A stretch of 12,354 nt of DNA from Streptomyces sp. NRRL F-5123 (GTDB lineage: Bacteria > Actinomycetota > Actinomycetes > Streptomycetales > Streptomycetaceae): NCBI RefSeq assembly GCF_000721495.1, contig NZ_JOHY01000120.1, positions 1 through 12,354 on the forward strand, read 5' to 3'. Both the position numbers and the translations under genes were made by a program. Below the pieces are notes generated by a model. That model ran no database searches. It was not told the origin of the DNA and saw only the letters and a list, made by a program, of their open reading frames with translations. Below are positions 6,850 to 12,354 of this stretch, piece by piece. Every line of letters starts with the position of its first letter. Position 1 is the stretch's first letter.

Positions 6850-7416
6850 AACGGCGGATCTGTTGATCATGGAGACGCCAAGTGAGTGAGATGACGATCG
6901 AGCCCGAGTCCGCGGCTGAACCGGTCAGTGCGGCCACGTCGGATGAGCAGTTGACCGCGATGCTGGTCGACCGGGCCCGGAGCGAGGGCATGCAGCTGAC
7001 CGGTGCGGGCGGTCTGCTGCAGCAGCTGACCAAGCGGGTGCTGGAGTCTGCCCTGGAGGGTGAGATCACTGATCATCTGGGCTATGACAAGCACGATCCG
7101 GCGGGGAAGAACAGCGGCAACAGCCGCAACGGCACCCGGGCGAAGACCGTGCTGACCGATGTCGGTCCGGTCGAGGTCAAGGTGCCCCGGGATGTGGAGG
7201 GCAGCTTCGAGCCGCAGATCGTGCGCAAGCGCCAGCGTCGGCTGACGGGCGTGGACGAGATGGTGCTGTCGGTGTCCGCGAAGGGCCTCGCCCACGAGGA
7301 GATCTCCGCTCACCTGGCCGAGATCTACGGCGCCGAGGTCTCCAAGCAGGCCATCTCCACCATCACCGACCAGGTGATGGACGGCATGGCCGAATGGCAG
7401 AACCGGCCGCTCGACC
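6850..7416 (+). mobile_element. IS256-family element, 5' fragment, outer end missing
   Basis: From 6850 (AACGGCGGATCTGTTGATC) this matches the IS256 left end at 12271 almost base for base through the start of the transposase. The outer 14 bp of the terminal repeat (GGGAGTGTCTAATA at 12257) are not present; GGGCCCGATG stands there instead. The right side is cut at the IS30-family element after CTCGACC (7410-7416). Both ends are therefore lost and it cannot move. Confidence 0.8.
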
Positions 7417-7424
7417 GCGCTTGA
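6882..7424 (+). pseudogene. IS256-family transposase, N-terminal fragment
   Basis: Starts at GTG 6882 with GGAG seven bases before. About 177 genuine residues remain: an N-terminal region with LTKRVLESALEGEITDHLGYDKHD, then NSRNGTRAKTVLTDVGPVEV, VPRD, FEPQIVRKRQRRL, VDEMVLSVSAKG and VSKQAISTITDQV. These are standard IS256 motifs ahead of the catalytic domain. The sequence breaks at MAEWQNRPLD and runs into a stop at 7422-7424 contributed by the IS30 side. A full transposase has about 400-420 residues, so all three catalytic acidic residues are missing. Part of the same hub as the inverted fragment at 8656-9193. Confidence 0.9.
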
Positions 7425-7425
7425 G

Positions 7426-7444
7426 TTCTATCGGTGGTTGCGAA
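7426..7444 (+). repeat. IS30 left terminal inverted repeat
   Basis: TTCTATCGGTGGTTGCGAA. It pairs with 8628-8646 at 17 of 19 positions. Confidence 0.75.
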
Positions 7445-7466
7445 CACCTCGAAGGAGAGTGTTCCG

Positions 7467-8627
7467 ATGCCGAGGTACGCCCCAAACAAGATGCCGACCG
7501 TGGTGAAGCAGAGGTACTTCGAGCTGCTGAGGACGGGCTACAAGGGCGCTGCTGCCGCCCGCGTGGTGGGGTATCCGTCAGCTGCGGCTCGAACTGGTTC
7601 ATCGATGCTGGGAGCATGCTCGTTCCCGACCCCGGCCCTATATCGCCCCGCTTCCTCACTCAGGACGACCGCATCGACATTGCCAACGGGCTCTACGCCA
7701 ACCAGCCCGTCAAGGAGATCGCGGCCTCGATCGGGGAAGAGTTTTCAGACCGTCTACCGGGAGATCAGGCGCAACAGCAAGCCAGATGGCCACTACAACC
7801 CCTGGTGGGCCCACAACCAGGCCCTCCTGCGCCGCAAGCGCCCCAAGGAGGAGAAGATCCGGGCCGGCGAGCCCCTGCGCACGCTCGTCCGCGAGAAACT
7901 CACCGACAAGTGGTCGCCACAGCAGATCGCGCGCTACCTGGCCCGCGAGTACGCCGACGACGCGGCGATGCGAGCATGCCCGGAGACGATCTACCGAGCC
8001 CTGTTCGCCGGCCTCCTCGGCCGACGTGACGCCAAGCTCCGCACCGGCCGCACCCGCCGCAAGAAACAGCGACGCGGCGTCCCCACCCCGAACAAAATCA
8101 AGAACATGACGCTGATCCACCATCGCCCCTTGGAGATCAACGACCGTAAAACGCCCGGTCATTGGGAGGGCGACCTCATCATCGGCCGCGGGCAGGGCTC
8201 GGCGATCGGCACCCTGGTCGAGCGCACCACCCGCTACGTCCAACTGATCCACCTGCCAAGAGGCCGGAAGGCCCCGCAGGTCCGCAACGCGCTGATCACG
8301 CAGACAGCGCACATCCCGCCACAGCTCAGAAAATCGCTCACCTGGGACCAGGGCCGCGAACTGACACTGCATGAGGAGATCGAAGCCCTCACCGGCTTCC
8401 GGATCTACTTCTGCGAACCGCATTCACCCTGGCAGCGCGGCACGAACGAGAACACCAACGGCCTGCTGCGGCAGTACTTCCCCAAGGGCACCGACTTGTC
8501 CCTCCACACCGCCCGAGACCTCCACGAGGTCGCTCGTCAGCTCAACCGCCGGCCTCGCATGGTACTCGGAGACAAAACCCCCGCCCAGGCCATGCAAGAA
8601 TGGCTCATAGACCCATTGACCAGGTAA
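7467..8627 (+). CDS. IS30-family transposase with a frame-shifted helix-turn-helix segment
   Basis: ATG 7467 follows GAAGGAG at a good distance and gives MPRYAPNKMPTVVKQRY. The frame is open to TAA 8627. The catalytic domain is complete by eye: HWEGDLIIG (Asp), LTWDQGREL (Asp) and PHSPWQRGTNENTNGLLR (Glu), followed by a typical C-terminus. Between about 7571 and 7736 the reading frame is wrong. The expected protein (LTQDDRIDIANGLYA...VKEIAASIGKSFQTVY, a helix-turn-helix) lies in a neighbouring frame. It is entered by loss of a G in the run at 7568-7571 and left by gain of a G in the run at 7733-7736. The two changes cancel, so about 55 residues are scrambled while the rest is intact. DNA binding is probably lost unless these are sequence errors. 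Confidence 0.85.
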   Translation: MPRYAPNKMPTVVKQRYFELLRTGYKGAAAARVVGYPSAAARTGSSMLGACSFPTPALYRPASSLRTTASTLPTGSTPTSPSRRSRPRSGKSFQTVYREIRRNSKPDGHYNPWWAHNQALLRRKRPKEEKIRAGEPLRTLVREKLTDKWSPQQIARYLAREYADDAAMRACPETIYRALFAGLLGRRDAKLRTGRTRRKKQRRGVPTPNKIKNMTLIHHRPLEINDRKTPGHWEGDLIIGRGQGSAIGTLVERTTRYVQLIHLPRGRKAPQVRNALITQTAHIPPQLRKSLTWDQGRELTLHEEIEALTGFRIYFCEPHSPWQRGTNENTNGLLRQYFPKGTDLSLHTARDLHEVARQLNRRPRMVLGDKTPAQAMQEWLIDPLTR

Positions 8628-9193
8628 TTCGCAACCACTGATCGAAACCGCCCAGGGTCGAGAGGCCAGTTCTGCCACTCGGCCATCCCGTCCATGACCT
8701 TGTCGGTAATCGTCGAGATGGTCTGCTTGGAAACGTTCGCGCCGTAGACCTCGGCCAGATGGGCGGAGATGTCCCCGTGGGTGAGACCACGCGCGGACAG
8801 GGACAGCACCATCTCGTCCACGCCGGTCAGCCTGCGCTGCCGCTTCTTGACGATCTGCGGCTCGAACGTGCCGGCCACGTCCCGGGGGACCCTGACGTCG
8901 ACCGGGCCGACATCGGTCAGCACCGTCTTCGCCCGGGTCCCGTTGCGGCTGTTGCTGCTGCCCCGGCCCTCGGCGTCGTGCTTGTCGTATCCGAGGTGAT
9001 CGGTGATCTCGCCCTCCAGGGCGGACTCCAGGACCCGCTTGGTCAGCTGCTGGAGCAGCCCGCCCTCCCCCGTCAGCTGCAGGCCCTCCGACCGGGCCCG
9101 ATCCACGAGCATCGCAACCAACTGCTCGTCACTCGCCGCCACGGCTGTCGCCGGCTCGCCGCCTGGTATCTGCTCGATGGTCGTGTCGCTCAT
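8537..9193 (-). pseudogene. IS256-family transposase, N-terminal fragment (inverted)
   Basis: ATG at 9193 follows AAGGAGACGCCGG. About 178 genuine residues carry the same motifs as the fragment at 6882-7424 (LTKRVLESALEGEITDHLGYDKHD, NSRNGTRAKTV, VDEMVLSLSARG, VSKQTISTITDKV). Amino-acid identity with that fragment is high but not complete, so this is a separate copy or lineage. It breaks at MAEWQNWPLD (about 8656). The frame continues through the antisense end of IS30 to a stop at 8537. The catalytic domain is absent. Confidence 0.9.
8628..8646 (-). repeat. IS30 right terminal inverted repeat
   Basis: On the minus strand it reads TTTCGATCAGTGGTTGCGAA from one base further out. It lies directly after the transposase stop at 8625-8627. 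Confidence 0.75.
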
Positions 9194-9239
9194 CCGGCGT
9201 CTCCTTGATCATCGGATCCGCCGATCATTGAACACTCCC
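8656..9239 (-). mobile_element. IS256-family element, inverted 5' fragment
   Basis: On the minus strand this begins at 9239 with a terminal repeat (GGGAGTGTTC...CGGCGGATC) that matches the ends at 12257 and 1-97. It runs through the transposase start to CTCGACC at 8656-8662 and then meets the IS30 right end. The left terminus is intact and the 3' half is missing. It is a different copy from 6850-7416, with clear amino-acid differences. Confidence 0.85.
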
Positions 9240-9298
9240 GCCGGGCTTCGCCGGCACCTCCGCACCGGCCACCGCGCCCCGGGCAGCGCCCGCCGCGC

Positions 9299-9317
9299 CG
9301 CGCGCCATTGGCGCGCG
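9299..9317. repeat. Hairpin CGCGCGCC-ATT-GGCGCGCG
   Basis: Perfect 8-bp arms with a 3-base loop, very GC-rich. It lies about 110 bp past the stop of the minus-strand secreted-protein gene, and may be a second transcription-stopping structure. Confidence 0.5.
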
Positions 9318-9356
9318 ACGACACCGAACGCTGCGCTCCGAGCCGAAGCGCTCCCA

Positions 9357-9413
9357 TCGGCCGCCCGGGACGGAGCGGCCCAATTCCTGCGACAGGGCGT
9401 CCCGGGCGGCCGA
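9357..9413 (-). terminator. Strong hairpin after the secreted-protein gene
   Basis: Perfect 16-bp arms (9357-9372 and 9398-9413, containing GGCCGCCCGGGACG and its inverse) with a 25-base loop. It lies 10 bp after the stop codon of the gene at 9424-9954. There is no U run, as is common for terminators in Streptomyces. The position favours a terminator role, though the long loop is unusual. Confidence 0.6.
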
Positions 9414-9423
9414 CGCGTGCCTG

Positions 9424-9954
9424 TCAGTAATGTCCGGCCGGGCAGTAGCCCGTGTGGCCGCCGTTCGCGTCGTATTCCATGAACGAGAACCAGTAGCTGG
9501 TGTTGGGGCCGAAACGGCCGTCCACGCTCAGTCCGGCACCCCAGACCTGGTTCATCCTCGTCTGGGCGTACTTCACCGCATTCTCGGTGTTGCCGCCGAA
9601 GTCCGAGTCCAATACGAGGTTGCGGCCGTAGCAGGCGTTCAGGCTCTCCTGCACGACCAGCACGGCGATGTTGTGCATACCTCGCACCACGACGCAGTTG
9701 TAGTTCCCGGTGTTCGAGCCCAGCGACGGTACGTGGAAGTACCGCCCGTCGGAAGCGAGCTCATAGGTGAAGGAGTCGCACGCGACCTCGGCGGCAGGCG
9801 CGACTTGCGTGTGTCCCGATGGCAGGCTGCCGGACCGTACGGAGGCCGGAGCGGTCACGGCGTTCGGAGCGGCCACGGCGTTCGGAGCGGCCACCGCCAA
9901 CAGACCTGTCAATGCGATGCCGCCGCAGACGGCGGCGAATTTTCTCGAATTCAT
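9424..9954 (-). CDS. Small secreted protein with peptidoglycan-binding-like domain
   Basis: The start is ATG 9954, six bases after GGGAGG; the GTG at 9960 directly abuts the ribosome site and is less likely. The product has 176 residues. Residues 1-29 form a signal peptide (SRKF, then VCGGIALTGLLAVAA). An Ala/Pro linker (APNAVAAPNAV) is encoded by a tandem 18-bp repeat. The mature part has four cysteines (59, 87, 108, 171), probably two disulfides. Residues about 95-156 resemble a PG_binding_1-type fold: VQESLNACYG, DSDFGGNTENAV and SVDGRFGPNT are the usual N-C-Y and D-G-x-F/Y-G-P-x-T repeats. A role in binding peptidoglycan or another extracellular polymer is likely. No catalytic domain is visible. 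Monocistronic, with a hairpin after it. Chromosomal-looking, between mobile DNA on one side and the regulator on the other. Confidence 0.8.
   Translation of the reverse strand: MNSRKFAAVCGGIALTGLLAVAAPNAVAAPNAVTAPASVRSGSLPSGHTQVAPAAEVACDSFTYELASDGRYFHVPSLGSNTGNYNCVVVRGMHNIAVLVVQESLNACYGRNLVLDSDFGGNTENAVKYAQTRMNQVWGAGLSVDGRFGPNTSYWFSFMEYDANGGHTGYCPAGHY
9856..9893 (-). repeat. Tandem 18-bp repeat in linker
   Basis: CACGGCGTTCGGAGCGGC occurs twice in direct tandem (9856-9873, 9874-9891) with the start of a third copy. It encodes the repeated APNAV segments after the signal peptide and is a plausible site for length variation between strains. Confidence 0.85.
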
Positions 9955-10287
9955 TCTCACCCTCCCGTTTTTTGTTCACCATGCATGCGCGTCCCGTGCC
10001 GCGCATCAGCCCCGCGGGTTGATCGCCCCCGCCGCCCCCCCCCGTGGCGGCGATGCCGAGCGCGGCGGTGGCGGTCAGCGCTGCCTTTGCCCGCAGGCCG
10101 CGACAGTCGCCGGCCGGAGGACCGGCGCGCGGCCCGCCGAGCGGTGCTGCGGCATGAGCAGAGGATGCCGTGAGCAGCCCAGCGTGGACCAGAGTTTCCA
10201 ATCTGGCTTTGAACCCACTGGTCAGCGCTATCCTGAGAGGGTTGAGCACCGGAGTGACCGCAGCAACGGGGGGTGGCTGGGGGGCTT
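9955..10287. other. Shared upstream region of secreted protein and regulator
   Basis: About 330 bp between two divergent genes. It holds the ribosome site of the minus-strand gene (GGGAGG), a run of nine C at 10035-10043, and on the minus strand a stretch (about 10041-10099) that would read GLRAKAALTATAALGIAAT, like a signal peptide core, without a matching start or continuation. No clear -35/-10 pair was found. The divergence suggests, but does not show, that the regulator controls its neighbour. Confidence 0.5.
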
Positions 10288-11271
10288 ATGGGTCTGCTTC
10301 GTCTGCACTTCACCGAGAGCGACTTGGCCCGGACGCGTATCGCTTACCGGCCGGACGCGCTGTGGGAGTTGGTGCTGAGTGCCAACCTGCTCGGAAACAG
10401 GGAGGGCCGAGCGGTTTTCGATGCATGGCGCACTGATTCGCGGGCTCGTGTGCGGAGTTTGCCCGCAGTCCATCGGCAGTTGATACGCCTCGTTGCGCCT
10501 CCCTACAGCGACTTCCCCGACCTGCTCACTCCACCGGCGGGGGAGGCGGGCATCGATGCGGGTATCGAAGCGGTCCTCTCGACGCCGCGGGCACGGTTAC
10601 GGCGTGAATTACTGGCCTTGGGAGAGGTGCCCATTTGGGCCGGCCCCCTGGTGCGAGGAGAACCGGAAGCCGTAAAGGCACTCGGGCAGGCCATGCGGAG
10701 TTACTTCTCCGTGGCGCTCGAACCCTGTTGGAACCGGGTGGAAGCGCAGGTCGAAGCGGACCGGATGCGCCGGGCCCGGGCATTCCTCAGCGGGGGCATC
10801 GATGCGGTACTGGACAGCTTGCGCCCCTGTCTGCGGTGGCGGGCACCGGTTCTCGAAGCAGCCTATCCCCAGGAGCGCGACATCTGGCTCGGAGGCCGCG
10901 GAATAGTGCTGATTCCCTCGGTTTTCTGCTGGGGCACGCCCGTCACGCTGATCGACCCCGAACTGCCACCCGTGGTGGTCTATCCGGTGGACCGGACCGG
11001 TTCGTGGTGGGCGCCGGCCGGGGAAGAGGATCGGCGCGACGGCCTGGCAGCACTCCTGGGCCCGACGCGGGCAGCCCTGCTTCGAGCCGCGGCAACCGGT
11101 GGTGCGGGTGGAGAGCTTGCCCGGCGCAGCGGGTGTTCGTCCGCTGTCGCCAGCTACCACCTCAAGGTCCTTCGCGAGGCCGGGCTCGTCATCGCCCTCA
11201 GGGACGGCCCCCATGTGCTGTACACGGCTACGCCGACAGGACACGCCCTGACCCTGCGAGTCGCCACCTAA
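10288..11271 (+). CDS. ArsR-type winged-helix transcriptional regulator (DUF5937-like N-terminus)
   Basis: ATG 10288 gives MGLLRLHFTESDLARTRIA, the N-terminus typical of a large actinomycete family (DUF5937) of about 330 residues; this one has 327. An in-frame GTG at 10273 is also possible, but the G-rich stretch between fits a ribosome site for the ATG. The last 75 residues form the winged helix: LAALLGPTRAALLRAAA, then SGCSSAVASYHLKVLREAGLV (recognition helix) and the wing LRDGPHVLYTATPTG. The CxC metal-binding motif of classic ArsR/SmtB sensors is absent, so a metal ligand is not supported. It is transcribed away from the secreted-protein gene. The effector is unknown. Codon use and intact frame suggest a resident gene. 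Confidence 0.85.
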   Translation: MGLLRLHFTESDLARTRIAYRPDALWELVLSANLLGNREGRAVFDAWRTDSRARVRSLPAVHRQLIRLVAPPYSDFPDLLTPPAGEAGIDAGIEAVLSTPRARLRRELLALGEVPIWAGPLVRGEPEAVKALGQAMRSYFSVALEPCWNRVEAQVEADRMRRARAFLSGGIDAVLDSLRPCLRWRAPVLEAAYPQERDIWLGGRGIVLIPSVFCWGTPVTLIDPELPPVVVYPVDRTGSWWAPAGEEDRRDGLAALLGPTRAALLRAAATGGAGGELARRSGCSSAVASYHLKVLREAGLVIALRDGPHVLYTATPTGHALTLRVAT

Positions 11272-11469
11272 GGTCTTCTTTCTTCGGGTTTCGGCAGTGT
11301 CCACCGGTGCGCGTACCCACTGGGCGGGGGACGCGGTTGCGTCCGTGGAAGTGGTGTAGCGGGTGGACCTGATCCGGGGGTTTGTCCCGGCGTCCGGGTT
11401 GGTGCCCGCATAGAGAGACGGCCACCGGCTGATCTTCGAAGTGTCGAAGCCTCGAAGGAGATCAGCACG
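11272..11469. other. Leader of the second IS256-type element and 3' flank of regulator
   Basis: This contains the hairpin GGACGC-GGTT-GCGTCC at 11329-11344, which may terminate the regulator transcript. It also holds the leader of the transposase gene, with CGAAGGAGATCAGCACG before its ATG. The left terminal repeat of this element could not be placed, because its right end is not in the window for comparison. Confidence 0.45.
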
Positions 11470-12243
11470 ATGACCGCAACCGACAGTCTGCCCCTGCACG
11501 CCCTGGCCGAGGACAACCTCGCCGCGGCGAGTCCGGATCTGCCGCGCGCAATGGTCAGGACGTTCACCGACGCACTGATGTCGGCGGAGGCGGACGCGAT
11601 GTGCAATGCCGAGTACGGGCAGGTCAGCGAGGAACGCGTCAACCACCGCGACGGCTACCGCCCGCGGGAGTGGAACACCCGCGCCGGGACCGTCGAACTC
11701 GCGATCCCCAAGCTGCGGCAGGGAAGCTACTTCCCGGCCTGGTTGCTGGAACGCCGCCGCCGGGCTGAACAGGCCCTGATCTCCGTGGTCGCCGCTGCCT
11801 ACCTCCTCGGTGTCAGCACCCGCCGGGTGGAGAAACTCGCGCAGTCCCTCGGCGTCACCCAGCTGTCGAAGTCGCAGGTCAGTGCAATGGCCAAGCACCT
11901 GGACGAGCAGGTGGCAGCGTTCCGCAACCGGCCGCTGGGCGCCGGCCCGTATGCGTTCGTCTGGGTCGACGCGCTGACCCAGAAGGTCCGCGAAGAGGGT
12001 CGGATCGTCAATGTCCACGCGCTGGTCGCGGTCGGCGTCAATGCGGATGGGCACCGCGAGATCCTCGGCCTGGACGTTGCCACCGCCGAGGACGGTGCGG
12101 GCTGGCCGGCGTTCCTGCGCTCGCTGACCGCCCGCGGCCTGGGAGGTGTCCAGCTCGTGGTGTCCGATGCCCATACCGGCCCCGTCGCCGCGATCGGAGC
12201 AGTCCTGCCGGGCGCTTCCTGGCAGCGCTGCCGCACCCACTGA
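11470..12243 (+). pseudogene. IS256-family transposase of a second subgroup, 3'-truncated
   Basis: ATG 11470 follows GAAGGAG. The 257 residues show Mutator-type motifs: AEADAMCNAEYGQVSEERVNHRDGYR, TRAGTVELAIPKLRQGSYFP, ISVVAAAYLLGVSTRRVEKL and SKSQVSAMAKHLDE. These are followed by the first catalytic Asp (FVWVDALTQKV) and the second (QLVVSDAHTG). It ends at SWQRCRTH*, where the family normally reads WQRCRxHxxRN and continues about 150 residues to the catalytic Glu. The truncation falls 13 bp before the IS256 end at 12257, so that insertion probably caused it. The sequence clearly differs from the IS256 copies at 6850, 8656 and 12257. Confidence 0.85.
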
Positions 12244-12256
12244 AGCCGTCAAGAAT

Positions 12257-12354
12257 GGGAGTGTCTAATAAACGGCGGATCTGTTGATCATGGAGACGCC
12301 AAGTGAGTGAGATGACGATCGAGCACGAGTCCGTGCCTGAGTTGGCCGGTGCGG
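12257..12354 (+). mobile_element. IS256-family element, left end (runs off window)
   Basis: The terminal repeat GGGAGTGTCTAATAAACGG starts at 12257. From 12271 onward the sequence is the same as at 6850, through the ribosome site (GGAG) and the first codons of the transposase. The element continues beyond the window. If a 9-bp target duplication exists, GTCAAGAAT (12248-12256) should reappear after its right end. Confidence 0.8.
12303..12354 (+). CDS. IS256-family transposase, first 17 codons (partial)
   Basis: GTG 12303 with GGAG upstream, reading VSEMTIEHESVPELAGA. It matches the start of the fragment at 6882 (MSEMTIEPESAAE...) in its first residues and then diverges. This copy has an intact left terminal repeat and may be complete outside the window. 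Confidence 0.75.
   Translation, partial: MSEMTIEHESVPELAGA

Larger units (their letters stand above)
7426..8646 (+). mobile_element. IS30-family element
   Basis: Terminal inverted repeats lie at 7426-7444 and 8628-8646: 19 bp with two mismatches, core GTGGTTGCGAA. The element may extend 9 bp further on each side (7417-7425 and 8647-8655), where the two flanks differ from each other and from the IS256 consensus. It contains one transposase gene. It is flanked on both sides by IS256 5' fragments in inverted orientation, broken at the same codon, so no ordinary target duplication is present. Confidence 0.8.

Noticed and set aside
6395..7069. Minus-strand frame of 224 codons across 6395-7069
   Set aside because: It joins the antisense of IS256, an unassigned segment and the antisense of ISAs1. 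No single protein family is visible.
10609..12252. Minus-strand open frame of 547 codons
   Set aside because: It spans the antisense of the regulator and of the IS256-type transposase, two unrelated genes, with no domain of its own.
1..12354. CRISPR array, tRNA or rRNA genes, replication origin
   Set aside because: I saw no regularly spaced repeats, no tRNA cloverleaf or rRNA-like sequence, and no origin-like cluster of boxes.

Overview
The window looks like an accessory region of a Streptomyces-type (high-GC actinomycete) chromosome. The evidence is very GC-rich coding sequence, GTG starts with AAGGAGGA/GGAG ribosome sites, a secreted GH2 enzyme with a ricin-type (CBM13) domain, a Streptomyces-style ArsR-type regulator, and several insertion sequences of families common in that genus. 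About two thirds of the window is broken or nested mobile DNA. Only three chromosomal-looking genes remain: the GH2 glycosidase, a small secreted peptidoglycan-binding-like protein, and a winged-helix regulator.

Layout from left to right. (1) 1-97 is the 3' end of an IS256-family element. (2) 112-1893 is a 1.78-kb IS630-family element with perfect 15-bp terminal repeats and a TA on each side. It holds a decayed transposase and a 193-residue passenger gene in convergent orientation. (3) 2006-3186 is an ISAs1-family element with a frameshifted and 3'-truncated transposase. (4) 2552/3187-5857 (minus strand) is the GH2 gene. It has lost its stop codon to the ISAs1 junction and reads on into antisense ISAs1. 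Its long upstream region (5858-6462) carries two LacI-family-type operators. (5) 6463-6646 is a second, short ISAs1 fragment; its first 156 bp repeat 3031-3186. (6) 6850-9239 is a hub in which an IS30-family element sits between two inverted IS256 5' fragments, both broken at the same codon. (7) 9424-9954 (minus) is the secreted protein, and 10288-11271 (plus) is the regulator, with a shared upstream region between them. (8) 11470-12243 is a truncated transposase of another IS256-family type. It is followed at 12257 by the left end of an IS256 element that is nearly identical at its start to the one at 6850.

How the parts relate. No single new pathway is visible. The useful information is the rearrangement history. 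A glycosidase locus lies between 156-bp direct copies of an ISAs1 fragment, as if inserted with a long target duplication. An IS30 copy looks like the scar of recombination between two IS30 insertions in two IS256 elements. The IS630 element appears to have gained a passenger gene by using a more distant end. Most transposase reading frames are broken by one-base changes in short C or G runs, so the region is either decaying or has homopolymer sequence errors. The GH2, secreted-protein and regulator frames are intact through their recognisable domains.
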